Source: JBDTSW01 sp963807385
Lineage (GTDB): Bacteria > Actinomycetota > Thermoleophilia > Solirubrobacterales > 70-9
Assembly (NCBI GenBank): GCA_963807385.1
Contig: CAWEBQ010000004.1
Coordinates: 62,001-126,000 of the forward strand
Reading direction: 5' to 3'
Length of the DNA: 64,000 nt
Shown here: positions 23,773 through 32,106 of the stretch, piece by piece
How positions within the stretch are numbered: the stretch's first letter is position 1
How the letters are laid out: every line of letters begins with the position of its first letter
Made by a program: the position numbers and the translations under genes
The notes under the pieces: generated by a model
Databases searched by the model: none
Seen by the model: the letters and a program-made list of their open reading frames with translations, nothing else
Told to the model about the DNA's origin: nothing

Positions 23773-26154
23773 TCAGCCGTTGCGCGCGCAGCCGCGCAGG
23801 AAGTCCTGACCGTCGTTGCGGCAACGGTCGCGGCCCTTGCCCCCGCGCAGCTCATCGAAATCGGCGCCGCCGATCAGGGTGTCGGCACCGTTCTCTCCGT
23901 AGAGGTCGTCGAAGCCGTTCTCGCCCCGCAGCTTGTCGGCGCCCCGGCCAGCGCAGATGATGTCGTCCTCGTCCCCGCCCCGGATCACGTCCTTGCCGCC
24001 GAGGGCGAGGATCACGTCCTCGCCCGCGGTGCCCAGCAGCTTGTGCTTCCCGCGGTCGTCGCCGGGCGTCCCGACGAGTGTTACGACCTCGCCGCCGCAC
24101 TTCGGCGGAGGCGGAGGCTCGTCGTCGGTGCCACAGGCGGAATCCCAGTCCACCCTCGCCACGGCGCCTCGCAACACGGAGACGTGCGTCGTCACCGGAT
24201 CCTCGCCCGGCAATTTGCAGCTCATGGTCCACTTCTCCGAGGCGTGGAACGGGCGGCCGGAGGGGTTGACGTGCCACGTGTACTCGCCCGACGCCGGCAC
24301 GGCCAGAGTTGTGTCGAGGACGTCATCCACGACGAGCGCCGGGCTGACGCACGGGTTCACCGGCCCGCCGATGCAGGTGGGCGTCTCGAACTCCTTGTGC
24401 AGCCGAAGCGTCGCCGCGGCGGGAGCGTCGCCGGTAACGATCGAATGTTCACTCGCGTCCGCCGCCCGCTCGCCCGCCACCAGGAACGCCTCGCGAACGC
24501 CCTCGCCCGCGTGCTGGGCGTCGCCGACGTACTCCTCGACGACCGCGTTCGAGTACTCGGCGTGGAAGTTCACCCCGCGCGCCTCGGGCGTGTAGCCGTA
24601 CGCGCCCTGCGCGAAGTAGTTCCAGTCCTCGGTGGCGCCGGTGATGTCGCCGAGCGTCGTGTAGCCCAGCTCCGAGGTCCAGCCGGTCGCTGCCGCCATC
24701 GCGTCGCCCAGGTCCTTCATCGCCGCCTCGTCGGGCGTGGTCGCCACCACGTCGTCGAAGCCGGGCTGGCGCAGCCATTTGCCGTCGTCGGTGAACGTGT
24801 GGTTGGTGATCACCACCGTCGGATGGAGGCCCGCCGTGAACTGGTGGACCGCCTCCGACTCCGGCTCGGAGAACGGGGCCGTGCCGCGGTAGCTCGAGGA
24901 CTCGGTGTCTCCGCTCGATCCCGATCCTCCCCAGTAGGCGCCGTAGTTGCGGTTGAGGTCCACCCCGGAGTTCGTTCGCGCGTTGCAGGGGAGCAGGTTG
25001 TCGCCGAGGCCCGTGGGCCGGCAGTTCTTCCGCTTGTACGCGTTGCGGTCGAAGAACGCGTCGGGGATGCCTCCGCCGGCGGTGTTGTCCGACTGGGCGT
25101 ACCCGTACGACCGCGACGCGAGAAACCCGTCCACGTTGATCACCGGAATGACGATCACGCGGACCTCGTCGAGAAGGTTCGTGATCCGGTTGCTCGACCC
25201 GTAGCCGTTCACGAGGTCGATCGCGAACTCCATCGGCAGCTCGGCGGAGGGCCACTCGCGGGCGTGGTGCGCACCGATGTTCAGGTACACGGGCCGGCCG
25301 TCGCCGGTCGCGTTCACGTCGCCGGCGATCTCGAGCCCCTCGATCGGTCGTCCCTCGAAAGTGTTGCCGATCGTGACCTCGCGGACGATCGCCGGGCGAT
25401 CCTCCGCCAGATCCTTCATCTCGGTCGTGTAGTCGGCGTACTCCCGGTAGCCGGTGCGGCCGCTCGGGAGCCCGGCGCCGCGATGAAGCTGAGGGCCTCC
25501 CCGTGCCTCCGCCTTGCGATTTGCCGCATCGGTGGCCGCCAGGTCCTCGACCAGCGTCTCCGAGGCGAAGCCGCTGGCGCCCAGAAGCGCCCGCTCAGCA
25601 TCCGAGTAGGTGGCGACGGTGGCCGCCGCGCTCGAGACGTCGTGCGTCACGTCCAGCCCCAAAGCCTCCAGGCGCCCGAGATCCTCCGGCCCGGAGATCG
25701 CGACCGACTCCAGCGAGATCCGCTCCTCGCTCACCGGGGGCAGGTCGGCCCTGCGGAAGAGGTCAAAGGAGACTGGCACCGAGCGCGAACCGGCCGCCTG
25801 ACGACGACAGCCCTGGACGAGGATCCGCTCGCCCCTGCGCACCCACGTGGTCACCCGCTCCTGCGAGCCGAATCCCGTCGAGGCGCCTGCGGCACGCCGC
25901 TCCCCGGCATGGAAGACCGCGAGGTCCCAGTCGCCTCCCGTCCCTCCGTGCAGATTCACATCCACCTGTCCGGCCGCGGGCGCCGTCCAGGCATGTCGCG
26001 CGACCCCGGCCGTGCCGGGCTCGACCCGGTCGGCGCAGTCCCGCGGCATCGCCCGATCCACGGTGAGGGGCGCTGCGCCGGCGCCCGACGGCGCCATGAC
26101 GGCGAGGCAGATCAGTACCCCCGCTGCAGCTAGGGTTGGGCTGCGGCCACCCAT
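23773..26154 (-). CDS. Secreted M14 zinc carboxypeptidase with C-terminal RTX (calcium-binding) repeats
   Basis: A 793-residue exported protease. A signal peptide ('AAAGVLICLAVMAPSGAGAA') is followed by an N-terminal beta domain (~30-150). The M14 domain (~230-560) has zinc ligands in 'NIGAHHAREWPSAELP' (HxxE) and 'VVITNHTFTDDG'. The substrate Arg/Asn motif 'NSGVDLNRNYGAYWGG' and the general-base Glu in 'YGYTPEARG' are also visible. A beta-sandwich segment follows, then about five RTX nonapeptides near 715-780 ('GGDEDDII', 'GENGFDDLYG', 'GGADFDELRG'). It should digest extracellular peptides and need calcium to fold. No type I secretion genes are nearby. Confidence 0.87.
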   Translation of the reverse strand: MGGRSPTLAAAGVLICLAVMAPSGAGAAPLTVDRAMPRDCADRVEPGTAGVARHAWTAPAAGQVDVNLHGGTGGDWDLAVFHAGERRAAGASTGFGSQERVTTWVRRGERILVQGCRRQAAGSRSVPVSFDLFRRADLPPVSEERISLESVAISGPEDLGRLEALGLDVTHDVSSAAATVATYSDAERALLGASGFASETLVEDLAATDAANRKAEARGGPQLHRGAGLPSGRTGYREYADYTTEMKDLAEDRPAIVREVTIGNTFEGRPIEGLEIAGDVNATGDGRPVYLNIGAHHAREWPSAELPMEFAIDLVNGYGSSNRITNLLDEVRVIVIPVINVDGFLASRSYGYAQSDNTAGGGIPDAFFDRNAYKRKNCRPTGLGDNLLPCNARTNSGVDLNRNYGAYWGGSGSSGDTESSSYRGTAPFSEPESEAVHQFTAGLHPTVVITNHTFTDDGKWLRQPGFDDVVATTPDEAAMKDLGDAMAAATGWTSELGYTTLGDITGATEDWNYFAQGAYGYTPEARGVNFHAEYSNAVVEEYVGDAQHAGEGVREAFLVAGERAADASEHSIVTGDAPAAATLRLHKEFETPTCIGGPVNPCVSPALVVDDVLDTTLAVPASGEYTWHVNPSGRPFHASEKWTMSCKLPGEDPVTTHVSVLRGAVARVDWDSACGTDDEPPPPPKCGGEVVTLVGTPGDDRGKHKLLGTAGEDVILALGGKDVIRGGDEDDIICAGRGADKLRGENGFDDLYGENGADTLIGGADFDELRGGKGRDRCRNDGQDFLRGCARNG

Positions 26155-26186
26155 GCGCCGACGACGCTAGCAGCGAAGGAGCAACG

Positions 26187-26462
26187 ATGGTGAACTTCAA
26201 GAGCCTTGCGGCCAAGGCCAAGGATCTGGTAGAAAAGCGCGGCGGCACGGACTCCCTGAAGGACGACGCGGGGGAGCTGAAGGACATCGCCACGGGCAAG
26301 GGCAGCCTCGCCGACAAGGCCAAGGCCGCCGCCGAGGCGGTCAAGGACCCGGGCGCCAAGGGTGAGGAGACGCCCGTCGCGAAGACGGAGGAACAGCCGA
26401 AGCCCACGGGCGGCGCAAAGCGCAAGGCCCGCACCAAGACGGAGGAGCACCGCCCCGGGTAG
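26187..26462 (+). CDS. Small charged helical protein, MT0933/Rv0909-antitoxin-like
   Basis: A 91-residue, Lys/Ala/Glu-rich protein. 'FKSLAAKAKDLVEKRGGTD' and 'GKGSLADKAKAAAEAVKDP' resemble the Rv0909 (MT0933) antitoxin-like family, small helical proteins frequent in actinobacteria. No partner toxin sits beside it, so an antitoxin role is doubtful here. The start is ATG 26187 with GAAGGA six bases upstream, 32 bp from the divergent carboxypeptidase gene. It is convergent with the ABC permease gene. Confidence 0.6.
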   Translation: MVNFKSLAAKAKDLVEKRGGTDSLKDDAGELKDIATGKGSLADKAKAAAEAVKDPGAKGEETPVAKTEEQPKPTGGAKRKARTKTEEHRPG

Positions 26463-26482
26463 GACAGGGGCGCCGGCCAGCC

Positions 26483-27283
26483 CTAAGCCGCCTCGGCCTC
26501 CGCACGCCGCAGGCCCGTCTTCGCGAACGCGGCCATCAGGGCCACCAGCCCGAAGGCGGCGCCGAAGGCGAGCAGGAGGTGGAACGGGTTGCCGGCCATC
26601 AGGCTGCGGCCGCCCTCGACGATCGCGGTGAACGGGTTGTACTGCGTGGCGGTCGCGACCCAGCCCTCGATCATCTGGCGCGGCACGTAGACGGGAGCCG
26701 TCATCAGGATCATGAACATCGGGATCTGCATCGCCGGGGCGGCCTGCATCGTCCGGAAGCGGGTCATCATCCCCGCGGCAAACAGGAACGCGGCGACGTT
26801 CACCACGACCGCGAGCCAGAACAGCCCGACCAGGTCGGCGAAGCTGCCCGCGACCTCCATGCCGGTGACCAGCGCGATCAGGAACACCATCGCCCAGACC
26901 ATCACCGCCCGCACCAGGGCCGCGATCCCGAAGCCGGCGAGAACGGCGGAGCGGTCGCCTGCGGCCAGGAACAGCCGGCGGGTGAGGCCCGAGTCGAAGT
27001 CGGCTCCGATCGAAAAGCCGATGAACACGCCGCCGAAAGCCGCCGACTGCAACAGCACGAAGGTGAACTGGAACGCGTTGTAGTCGTAGTAGTCAAACCC
27101 CGGGATGTCCGATACGCCCGACAGGCCACCCGCGAACGCCATGTAGAAGAACAGCGGGAAGACGAGCGCGGGTACGAACAGGGTTGGCTTGTGGACGACG
27201 ATGTGCATGTGGCGCCAGAAGACGGCGCGTGCGACCGACCGGTAGCGCCGCCGCCGCTCGGCCCCCTGCGGTGCGGCGCTCAC
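26483..27283 (-). CDS. ABC-2 type exporter permease (second of two)
   Basis: A 266-residue membrane protein with six predicted spans and the ABC-2 signature region 'MILMTAPVYVPRQMIEGWVA' followed by 'YNPFTAIVEGGRSLMAGN'. It is the last gene of a three-gene operon, overlapping the preceding permease by four bases. Two homologous permeases with one ATPase resemble DrrAB-like exporters of hydrophobic drugs or lipids. Confidence 0.9.
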   Translation of the reverse strand: MSAAPQGAERRRRYRSVARAVFWRHMHIVVHKPTLFVPALVFPLFFYMAFAGGLSGVSDIPGFDYYDYNAFQFTFVLLQSAAFGGVFIGFSIGADFDSGLTRRLFLAAGDRSAVLAGFGIAALVRAVMVWAMVFLIALVTGMEVAGSFADLVGLFWLAVVVNVAAFLFAAGMMTRFRTMQAAPAMQIPMFMILMTAPVYVPRQMIEGWVATATQYNPFTAIVEGGRSLMAGNPFHLLLAFGAAFGLVALMAAFAKTGLRRAEAEAA

Positions 27284-28074
27284 GTCCGCACCATCCGGTC
27301 CTTCATCGCGAGGCTGGCGGCGATGAGGGAGATCACGAAGAAGGCGGTCGCCACTCCGAAGCCAAGCGCAAGCGCCTCACCGTCCCACCCGGTCACGAAC
27401 AGGCTGCGCACGCCCTCGATCACGTAAGAGATCGGGTTGAGCGTTGCCGCGGTCGCAAACCAGTCCTGCTCGATCAGATCACGCGGCATCGATGCCGAGC
27501 TGAGGAAGAGCAGCACGAACATCAGGGGAAAAAGTCCCTGGACCGCTTCGCCGGAGCCGGAGCGAAGCCCGATGAAGAGGCCGAAGGCCCCGAACGCCGC
27601 GCAGGTCGCGAACGACAAGGTGAAGAGCACCGGCACACCCCAGATGCCCGCCTCCATGTGCGCGCCGGCCGCGAGGCCGACGAGCAGGTAGGTGATCGCC
27701 TGGACCACCGCCACCATCAGCACTCCGGCGAGCTGGCCCGCCAGCAGCGCCGAACCCCGCATCGGCGTGAGCGAGAGCCGGTTGAAGAATCCCGAGCCGA
27801 TGTCCTCGGCGAGGTTGGTGCCGGCGGTGTTGGTGGCGAAGATCGCACCCTGCACGAACGGGAACGCCAGGGCGAAGGTGAGGTATGAGTCGGTCGGAAA
27901 GCCGGGGATGTCGGTCGCCGCGGAGAGCCCGCTGGCGTTGATAGCCAGCAGGAACAGCGGGAACACCAGCGTCGGCACGATCATGATCGGCTGACGCAGC
28001 GTGCGGGTGATCGAGCGCCAGGCGAGGTAGCGCGTCTGGGACCCCATCGGGGCGAATGCGCCGATCGCGCTCAT
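27280..28074 (-). CDS. ABC-2 type exporter permease (first of two)
   Basis: A 264-residue six-span permease paralogous to its neighbour. It has 'MFVLLFLSSASMPRDLIEQD' and 'NPISYVIEGVRSLFVTGWDG', the conserved ABC-2 loop. The start ATG overlaps the ATPase gene's end by four bases, and its own end overlaps the next permease, so all three are co-translated. It forms the channel with the neighbouring permease. Confidence 0.9.
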   Translation of the reverse strand: MSAIGAFAPMGSQTRYLAWRSITRTLRQPIMIVPTLVFPLFLLAINASGLSAATDIPGFPTDSYLTFALAFPFVQGAIFATNTAGTNLAEDIGSGFFNRLSLTPMRGSALLAGQLAGVLMVAVVQAITYLLVGLAAGAHMEAGIWGVPVLFTLSFATCAAFGAFGLFIGLRSGSGEAVQGLFPLMFVLLFLSSASMPRDLIEQDWFATAATLNPISYVIEGVRSLFVTGWDGEALALGFGVATAFFVISLIAASLAMKDRMVRT

Positions 28075-29096
28075 CGAGCGGCGACCACCGCTTCACGCTC
28101 GCCCGTCTCGGCCGCCAGTTCGGCACCCTCCTCGGCCTCCTCCCCGGCACCCTCCAGTGAACGGCCGGTCTTGGCGAGGAAGACGTCGTCCAGGGACGGC
28201 TCGTGCAGCTGAAGGTTGCCGACGGCGATCTTCTCGGCGTCGAGCGCCCTAACCACCTCGGCCAGGCCCTCGGTCCCGCCTGTGATGCGGATGGCGGCCG
28301 CCCCGCGCGGCGCCGGGAGCTCCTCGCCGAACCGGCTGAGCACGGACGCGACGCGCCCTAGCTCGGCGGCCTCGACCGGCGACGCCTCGACGGTTGGGCG
28401 CCCGATCTCGGCCTTGAGCTCCGTGGGGGTGCCCTCGGCCACCAGCTTGCCCTGCTCGATGATCCCGACGCGGTCGGCGAGCTCGTCGGCCTCCTCCAGG
28501 TACTGCGTGGTGAGGAACACCGTCACTCCCTCCTGGCGGGTGAGCCTCGAGACCTCATCCCACATCGCCGTGCGGCTCTGGATGTCCAGTCCGGTGGTGG
28601 GCTCGTCGAGGAAGAGGATGCGCGGCTCGTGGATAAGCGCGAGAGCGAGATCGAGCCTCCGCTTCATGCCGCCCGAGTAGCCGCCGACACGGCGGTCGGC
28701 GGCCTCGCCGTCGAGGCCGACGCGCTGCAACAGCGCCTCGCCTCGCCGCTCGATCTCGGCCGCGTTCAGCCCGTGCAGTCCGCCCTGGAGCTTCATGTGC
28801 TCGCGTCCGGTCAGAAAGGGGTCGAGCGCCGCCTCCTGGAGTGCCACCCCGATCGCATCACGGACCGCGCGGCCGTCGGCCTGCACGTCGAAGCCGGCGA
28901 CGCGCGCGGTTCCCTCCGTGGGGGGCAGGAGGGTCGTGAGGATGTGGACCGTGGTCGACTTGCCGGCGCCGTTCGGCCCGAGGAAGCCGTAGATCTCTCC
29001 CGGCTCGACTCGGAGGGATATGCCGTCGACGGCACGCGGCCCCTTCTTGAAGACACGTACGAGGTCGTGGACTTCGATCGAGTTGTCACTGCTCAT
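28071..29096 (-). CDS. ABC exporter ATP-binding protein (daunorubicin-resistance DrrA type)
   Basis: A 341-residue ATPase. Walker A is 'GPNGAGKSTTVHIL', the signature is 'YSGGMKRRLDLALALI', and Walker B with the switch is 'ILFLDEPTTGLD'. A ~100-residue C-terminal extension ('EGLAEVVRALDAEKIAVGN', 'PSLDDVFLAKTGRSLEGA') is the mark of the DrrA group that pumps drugs or lipids. I set the start at ATG 29096, the native N-terminus 'MSSDNSIEVHDLV'; the longer frame begins at 29132. The gene is divergent from the MarR regulator, 78 bp away. Confidence 0.93.
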   Translation of the reverse strand: MSSDNSIEVHDLVRVFKKGPRAVDGISLRVEPGEIYGFLGPNGAGKSTTVHILTTLLPPTEGTARVAGFDVQADGRAVRDAIGVALQEAALDPFLTGREHMKLQGGLHGLNAAEIERRGEALLQRVGLDGEAADRRVGGYSGGMKRRLDLALALIHEPRILFLDEPTTGLDIQSRTAMWDEVSRLTRQEGVTVFLTTQYLEEADELADRVGIIEQGKLVAEGTPTELKAEIGRPTVEASPVEAAELGRVASVLSRFGEELPAPRGAAAIRITGGTEGLAEVVRALDAEKIAVGNLQLHEPSLDDVFLAKTGRSLEGAGEEAEEGAELAAETGEREAVVAAR

Positions 29097-29136
29097 TGCG
29101 CGACACCCTAGCACAAAGGTTGGATTCTTCAACTAT

Positions 29137-29165
29137 TTGATTCCTGGACTGTCCTGGTATATGAT
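29137..29165 (+). promoter_or_regulatory. Sigma70-type promoter for the MarR gene, near-leaderless
   Basis: TTGATT at 29137-29142, a 17-bp spacer, and TATGAT at 29160-29165. The expected start near 29172 is three bases before the GTG at 29175, so the mRNA would have almost no leader. A short inverted repeat GTTG-N7-CAAC at 29119-29133 may be a repressor site for both divergent genes. Confidence 0.7.
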
Positions 29166-29174
29166 GGTCACAAC

Positions 29175-29627
29175 GTGGCAACCACAAAGTCCAAATCCTC
29201 GACGCCGGCCCACCAGGCCTGGCAGGCGGTGTACGAGCTGTTCGCGCGCTACCGGCCCGTGATGCTCGCCGTGCAGGGCGAGTACGGGCTTCGCCCGCCC
29301 CTGGTGTTCACGATGCAGGAGCTCGACGAGCCGCGGCCGATGGGCTACATCGCCGACGTCCTCGCCTGCGACAACTCGCAGATGACCTGGATCACGGACC
29401 GCCTGGAAGAGAAGGGCCTCGTGGAGCGCACCGCCGACCCCAGCGATCGCCGGGTGAAGCTTCTGGTCCTCACCGACGAGGGCCGGCGCATCCGCGACGA
29501 GATCAACATTCGCCTGGCGCAGCCTCCGCCGGAGATCGCCGCCCTCTCCGCGGCGGACCAGCGCGCGCTTCGCGACATCCTGCTTCGAGGCACCACCGCC
29601 GCGGGCGAGCGCGAGAAGATCGGCTGA
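29175..29627 (+). CDS. MarR-family transcriptional regulator
   Basis: A 150-residue winged-helix protein. The recognition region is 'GYIADVLACDNSQMTWITDR' and the wing is 'TADPSDRRVKLLVLTDEGRR', with the invariant DxRxxxL. Such dimers repress neighbouring exporter genes and release DNA when small aromatic ligands bind. Its gene is divergent from the ABC drug exporter, the typical arrangement. The GTG start at 29175 follows a strong promoter with almost no leader. Confidence 0.9.
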   Translation: MATTKSKSSTPAHQAWQAVYELFARYRPVMLAVQGEYGLRPPLVFTMQELDEPRPMGYIADVLACDNSQMTWITDRLEEKGLVERTADPSDRRVKLLVLTDEGRRIRDEINIRLAQPPPEIAALSAADQRALRDILLRGTTAAGEREKIG

Positions 29628-29634
29628 CGGAGCG

Positions 29635-30414
29635 TCAGTCCGGCGCGGGCTCCAGGATCTGCTCGATCGACTCGGCGCGGCCGTCCTCGCGCACGGTCAC
29701 GAGCACCGCGTTGATCCAGACGTTCTCCTCGGCGGTGGTGAACCGCACCGGCATCTGAGTGCGGAAGCCCTCCAGCGCCTGCTCCCAGCGGACGCCCAGC
29801 ACGCTGTCGCGGGAGCCCGTCATGCCGACGTCGCTGATGAAGGCGGTGCCCTGCGGCAGGACGCGGGCGTCGGCGGTTGGGACGTGTGTGTGGGTGCCGA
29901 CGACGGCGGCGACGCGGCCGTCCAGGTGCCAGCCCATCGCGATCTTCTCCGAGGTGACCTCGGCGTGGAAGTCGACGAAGATCACGTCCGCCTTGCCCTC
30001 GAGGCCGTCGACGATCGAGGCCGCCTCGGGGAACGGCGAGCGCGCGGCGCGCATCTGGACCTGACCGGACAGGTTGACGACCGCAACCCGCCGCCCGGCC
30101 GCCTCGACCACGGTCGAGCCCTTGCCCGGGCTCGACTTCATGTAGTTCGCCGGTCGCACGATCCGCTCCTCCCGGTCGAGGTACTCGTAGACGTCGCGGT
30201 GGCGGTAGGCGTGGTTGCCGAGGGTGATCACGTCGACCCCCATCTCGTAGAACTCCCGTGCGGTCTTCTCGGTGACGCCGAGGCCGCCCGCCGAGTTCTC
30301 GCCGTTGACGATCACGAGGTCGGGTGAGTGCCGCTCGCGGAGCCCTGGCAACGCCCGATCAAGCCCGGCCCTGCCCGGCTTGCCGACGGCGTCGGCGATG
30401 AAGAGGATGCGCAT
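29635..30414 (-). CDS. YmdB-like metallophosphoesterase (TIGR00282 family)
   Basis: A 259-residue protein of the YmdB type. Metal-binding motifs are 'LFIADAVGKPGRAGL', 'IVNGENSAGGLGVTE', 'VDVITLGNHAYRHRD', 'FVDFHAEVTSEKIA' and 'VVGTHTHVPTADARV'. In other bacteria these enzymes hydrolyse 2',3'-cyclic nucleotides and affect biofilm and RNA turnover. The ATG is 30414. A 38-codon open frame ends two bases upstream (30416). Confidence 0.93.
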   Translation of the reverse strand: MRILFIADAVGKPGRAGLDRALPGLRERHSPDLVIVNGENSAGGLGVTEKTAREFYEMGVDVITLGNHAYRHRDVYEYLDREERIVRPANYMKSSPGKGSTVVEAAGRRVAVVNLSGQVQMRAARSPFPEAASIVDGLEGKADVIFVDFHAEVTSEKIAMGWHLDGRVAAVVGTHTHVPTADARVLPQGTAFISDVGMTGSRDSVLGVRWEQALEGFRTQMPVRFTTAEENVWINAVLVTVREDGRAESIEQILEPAPD

Positions 30415-30415
30415 C

Positions 30416-30532
30416 TCAGGCCACCCGCGCCGTGGCGGAGCCGACGGCGTCAGCGACGCCGAGCCCCTCGGCCTTCGCCTCGGCGAGCCGCCGGCGGGTG
30501 ACTGCGATCGCCTCGCGTGCGGTTTCGAGCAT
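30416..30532 (-). CDS. Small ORF (38 aa) immediately upstream of the YmdB-like gene
   Basis: The minus strand from ATG 30532 reads 'MLETAREAIAVTRRRLAEAK' and continues to a TGA at 30416, one base before the next ATG. It is basic and predicted helical. The tight TGA-G-ATG spacing suggests translational coupling. I recognise no family, and the longer MAO-side frame on the other strand is ruled out by a later start. It may be a real micro-gene or a chance ORF. Confidence 0.35.
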   Translation of the reverse strand: MLETAREAIAVTRRRLAEAKAEGLGVADAVGSATARVA

Positions 30533-30585
30533 GCCCGGGCAGCCTAACCGGCGCCCGGGAACCCACTGCCGGTTACCTTCCCGGG

Positions 30586-32073
30586 ATGGGTCATGAGATC
30601 TCGAGGCGGGGCCTGATCGGAGCGGGCGCCGCCGCCGCGGCCGCGGGCGCTGTCGCGCGGACCCCCGGAGTCGCGGCGGCGAAGAGTCGCAGCCGCCGCA
30701 GGGTGGACGTCGTCGTTGTTGGCGCCGGACTCGCCGGGCTGACCGCTGCGCTCGCGTTGCGCGCGGCCGGGAAGTCGGTGCTGGTGTTGGAGGCCCGCAA
30801 GCGGGTCGGCGGCCGCGTCTTCAACCACAAGGTGCTGAGGGGCAACATCTCCGAGGCGGGCGGGACCTTCACCGGCCCTACCCAGACCCGGATCCAGGCC
30901 ATGGCCGAGCGCTTCGGGGTCGACACGTTCGACACGTTCGGCACCGGCGACAACGTCTACGTCAACTCCCTCGGTCAGCGCAGCACCTACTCCGACACGG
31001 GCCCGCTCGGCACGGCGCCGCCCGATCCCCTGATCGCCGCCGACCTGGCGGCGGTCGTGGTCAAGCTCGACGACATGTCGACCTCGGTGCCGGTGAACGC
31101 GCCGTGGACCGCCTCCAGCGCCGCGGAGTGGGACGGCCAGACGCTCGAGAGCTGGGTCGCCGACAACAGCACCCTGCCGGCGTTCAAGAAGATCGTTCCG
31201 GTCGCGACACGCCCCATATTCGGCGCCGAGCCGCGCGACATCTCGCTGCTCTACACGCTCTTCTACATCGCCGCCTCCGGCGACGAAAACAACGCTGGCA
31301 CCTTCGAGCGGAACTTCAACACCAGGGGAGGCGCCCAGGAGAAGCGCTTCGTCGGCGGCAGTGCCGCGATCCCGAACCGGATGGCGAGGGCGCTCGGCAA
31401 GCGGGTCGTGCTGCACGCCCCGGTTCGCAAGATCTCGCAGGACGGCAAGGGCGTGACGATCCGCGTCCGTGGCTTCGACGTCCAGGCCAACCGGGCGATC
31501 GTCGCGGTCCCGCCGGCGCTCGCCGGGCGCATCACCTTCAGGCCAAAGATGCCGCCGCTTCGCGACGGCCTCACCCAGCGGCTAGCCCAGGGGCATCTGA
31601 TGAAGGTGACCGCGATCTACGACGAGCCGTTCTGGCGCGCCGATGGCCTCAACGGAACCGCCGTCTCGCACGACGGTCCGGTGAACGTGACCTATGACGC
31701 CTCGCCGCCGGATGGCTCGGTCGGGATCATCTTCGGCTTCGTCGGCGCCGACGAGGCGCGGAGCTTCATGCTGAAGACCCCGGCCGAGCGCAAGACCGCC
31801 GTGCTCAATCTCTTCACCAAGTACTACGGACCGAAGGCCCAGGACGCCCTCCAGTACATCGAGACCAACTGGCCAGCGGAGGTCTGGAGCCGTGGCGGCC
31901 CCGTCGGCTACGGCGGCCCCGGCGACCTGCTTGCCTACGGCACCGCCCTGCGTGACCCGGTCGGCCGGATCCACTGGGCCGGGACCGAGACATCGGGCTA
32001 CTGGGTCGGCTACATGGACGGCGCCGTGCGCTCCGGCGAGCGCGCTGCGGCTGAGGTATTGGCCGAGCTTTAG
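30586..32073 (+). CDS. Flavin monoamine oxidase family protein, Tat-exported
   Basis: A 495-residue FAD-dependent amine oxidase. A twin-arginine signal ('ISRRGLIGAGAAAAAAG') opens it, then the dinucleotide motif 'VVVVGAGLAGLTAALALRAA' and 'VLVLEARKRVGGRVFN' (FAD binding). The C-terminal 'GRIHWAGTETSGYWVGYMDG' closes the FAD site. The substrate is an amine of unknown type. Since tatA/tatC lie at 47.6 kb, the export machinery is present. The start ATG 30586 precedes the RR signal; the longer frame from 30517 is disregarded. Confidence 0.9.
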   Translation: MGHEISRRGLIGAGAAAAAAGAVARTPGVAAAKSRSRRRVDVVVVGAGLAGLTAALALRAAGKSVLVLEARKRVGGRVFNHKVLRGNISEAGGTFTGPTQTRIQAMAERFGVDTFDTFGTGDNVYVNSLGQRSTYSDTGPLGTAPPDPLIAADLAAVVVKLDDMSTSVPVNAPWTASSAAEWDGQTLESWVADNSTLPAFKKIVPVATRPIFGAEPRDISLLYTLFYIAASGDENNAGTFERNFNTRGGAQEKRFVGGSAAIPNRMARALGKRVVLHAPVRKISQDGKGVTIRVRGFDVQANRAIVAVPPALAGRITFRPKMPPLRDGLTQRLAQGHLMKVTAIYDEPFWRADGLNGTAVSHDGPVNVTYDASPPDGSVGIIFGFVGADEARSFMLKTPAERKTAVLNLFTKYYGPKAQDALQYIETNWPAEVWSRGGPVGYGGPGDLLAYGTALRDPVGRIHWAGTETSGYWVGYMDGAVRSGERAAAEVLAEL

Positions 32074-32106
32074 CTCCGGGCTCGGCGACCGCGTAGGTTT
32101 CCGCAG

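Noticed and set aside
23850..24010. Possible CRISPR-like array from regular GC-rich units in the carboxypeptidase 3' end
   Set aside because: The periodicity is 27 bases and encodes RTX nonapeptides in frame; there are no identical repeats or unique spacers.
24043..26133. 696-codon plus-strand frame opposite the carboxypeptidase
   Set aside because: Val/Arg/His/Gly-rich shadow; the minus strand carries all M14 residues.
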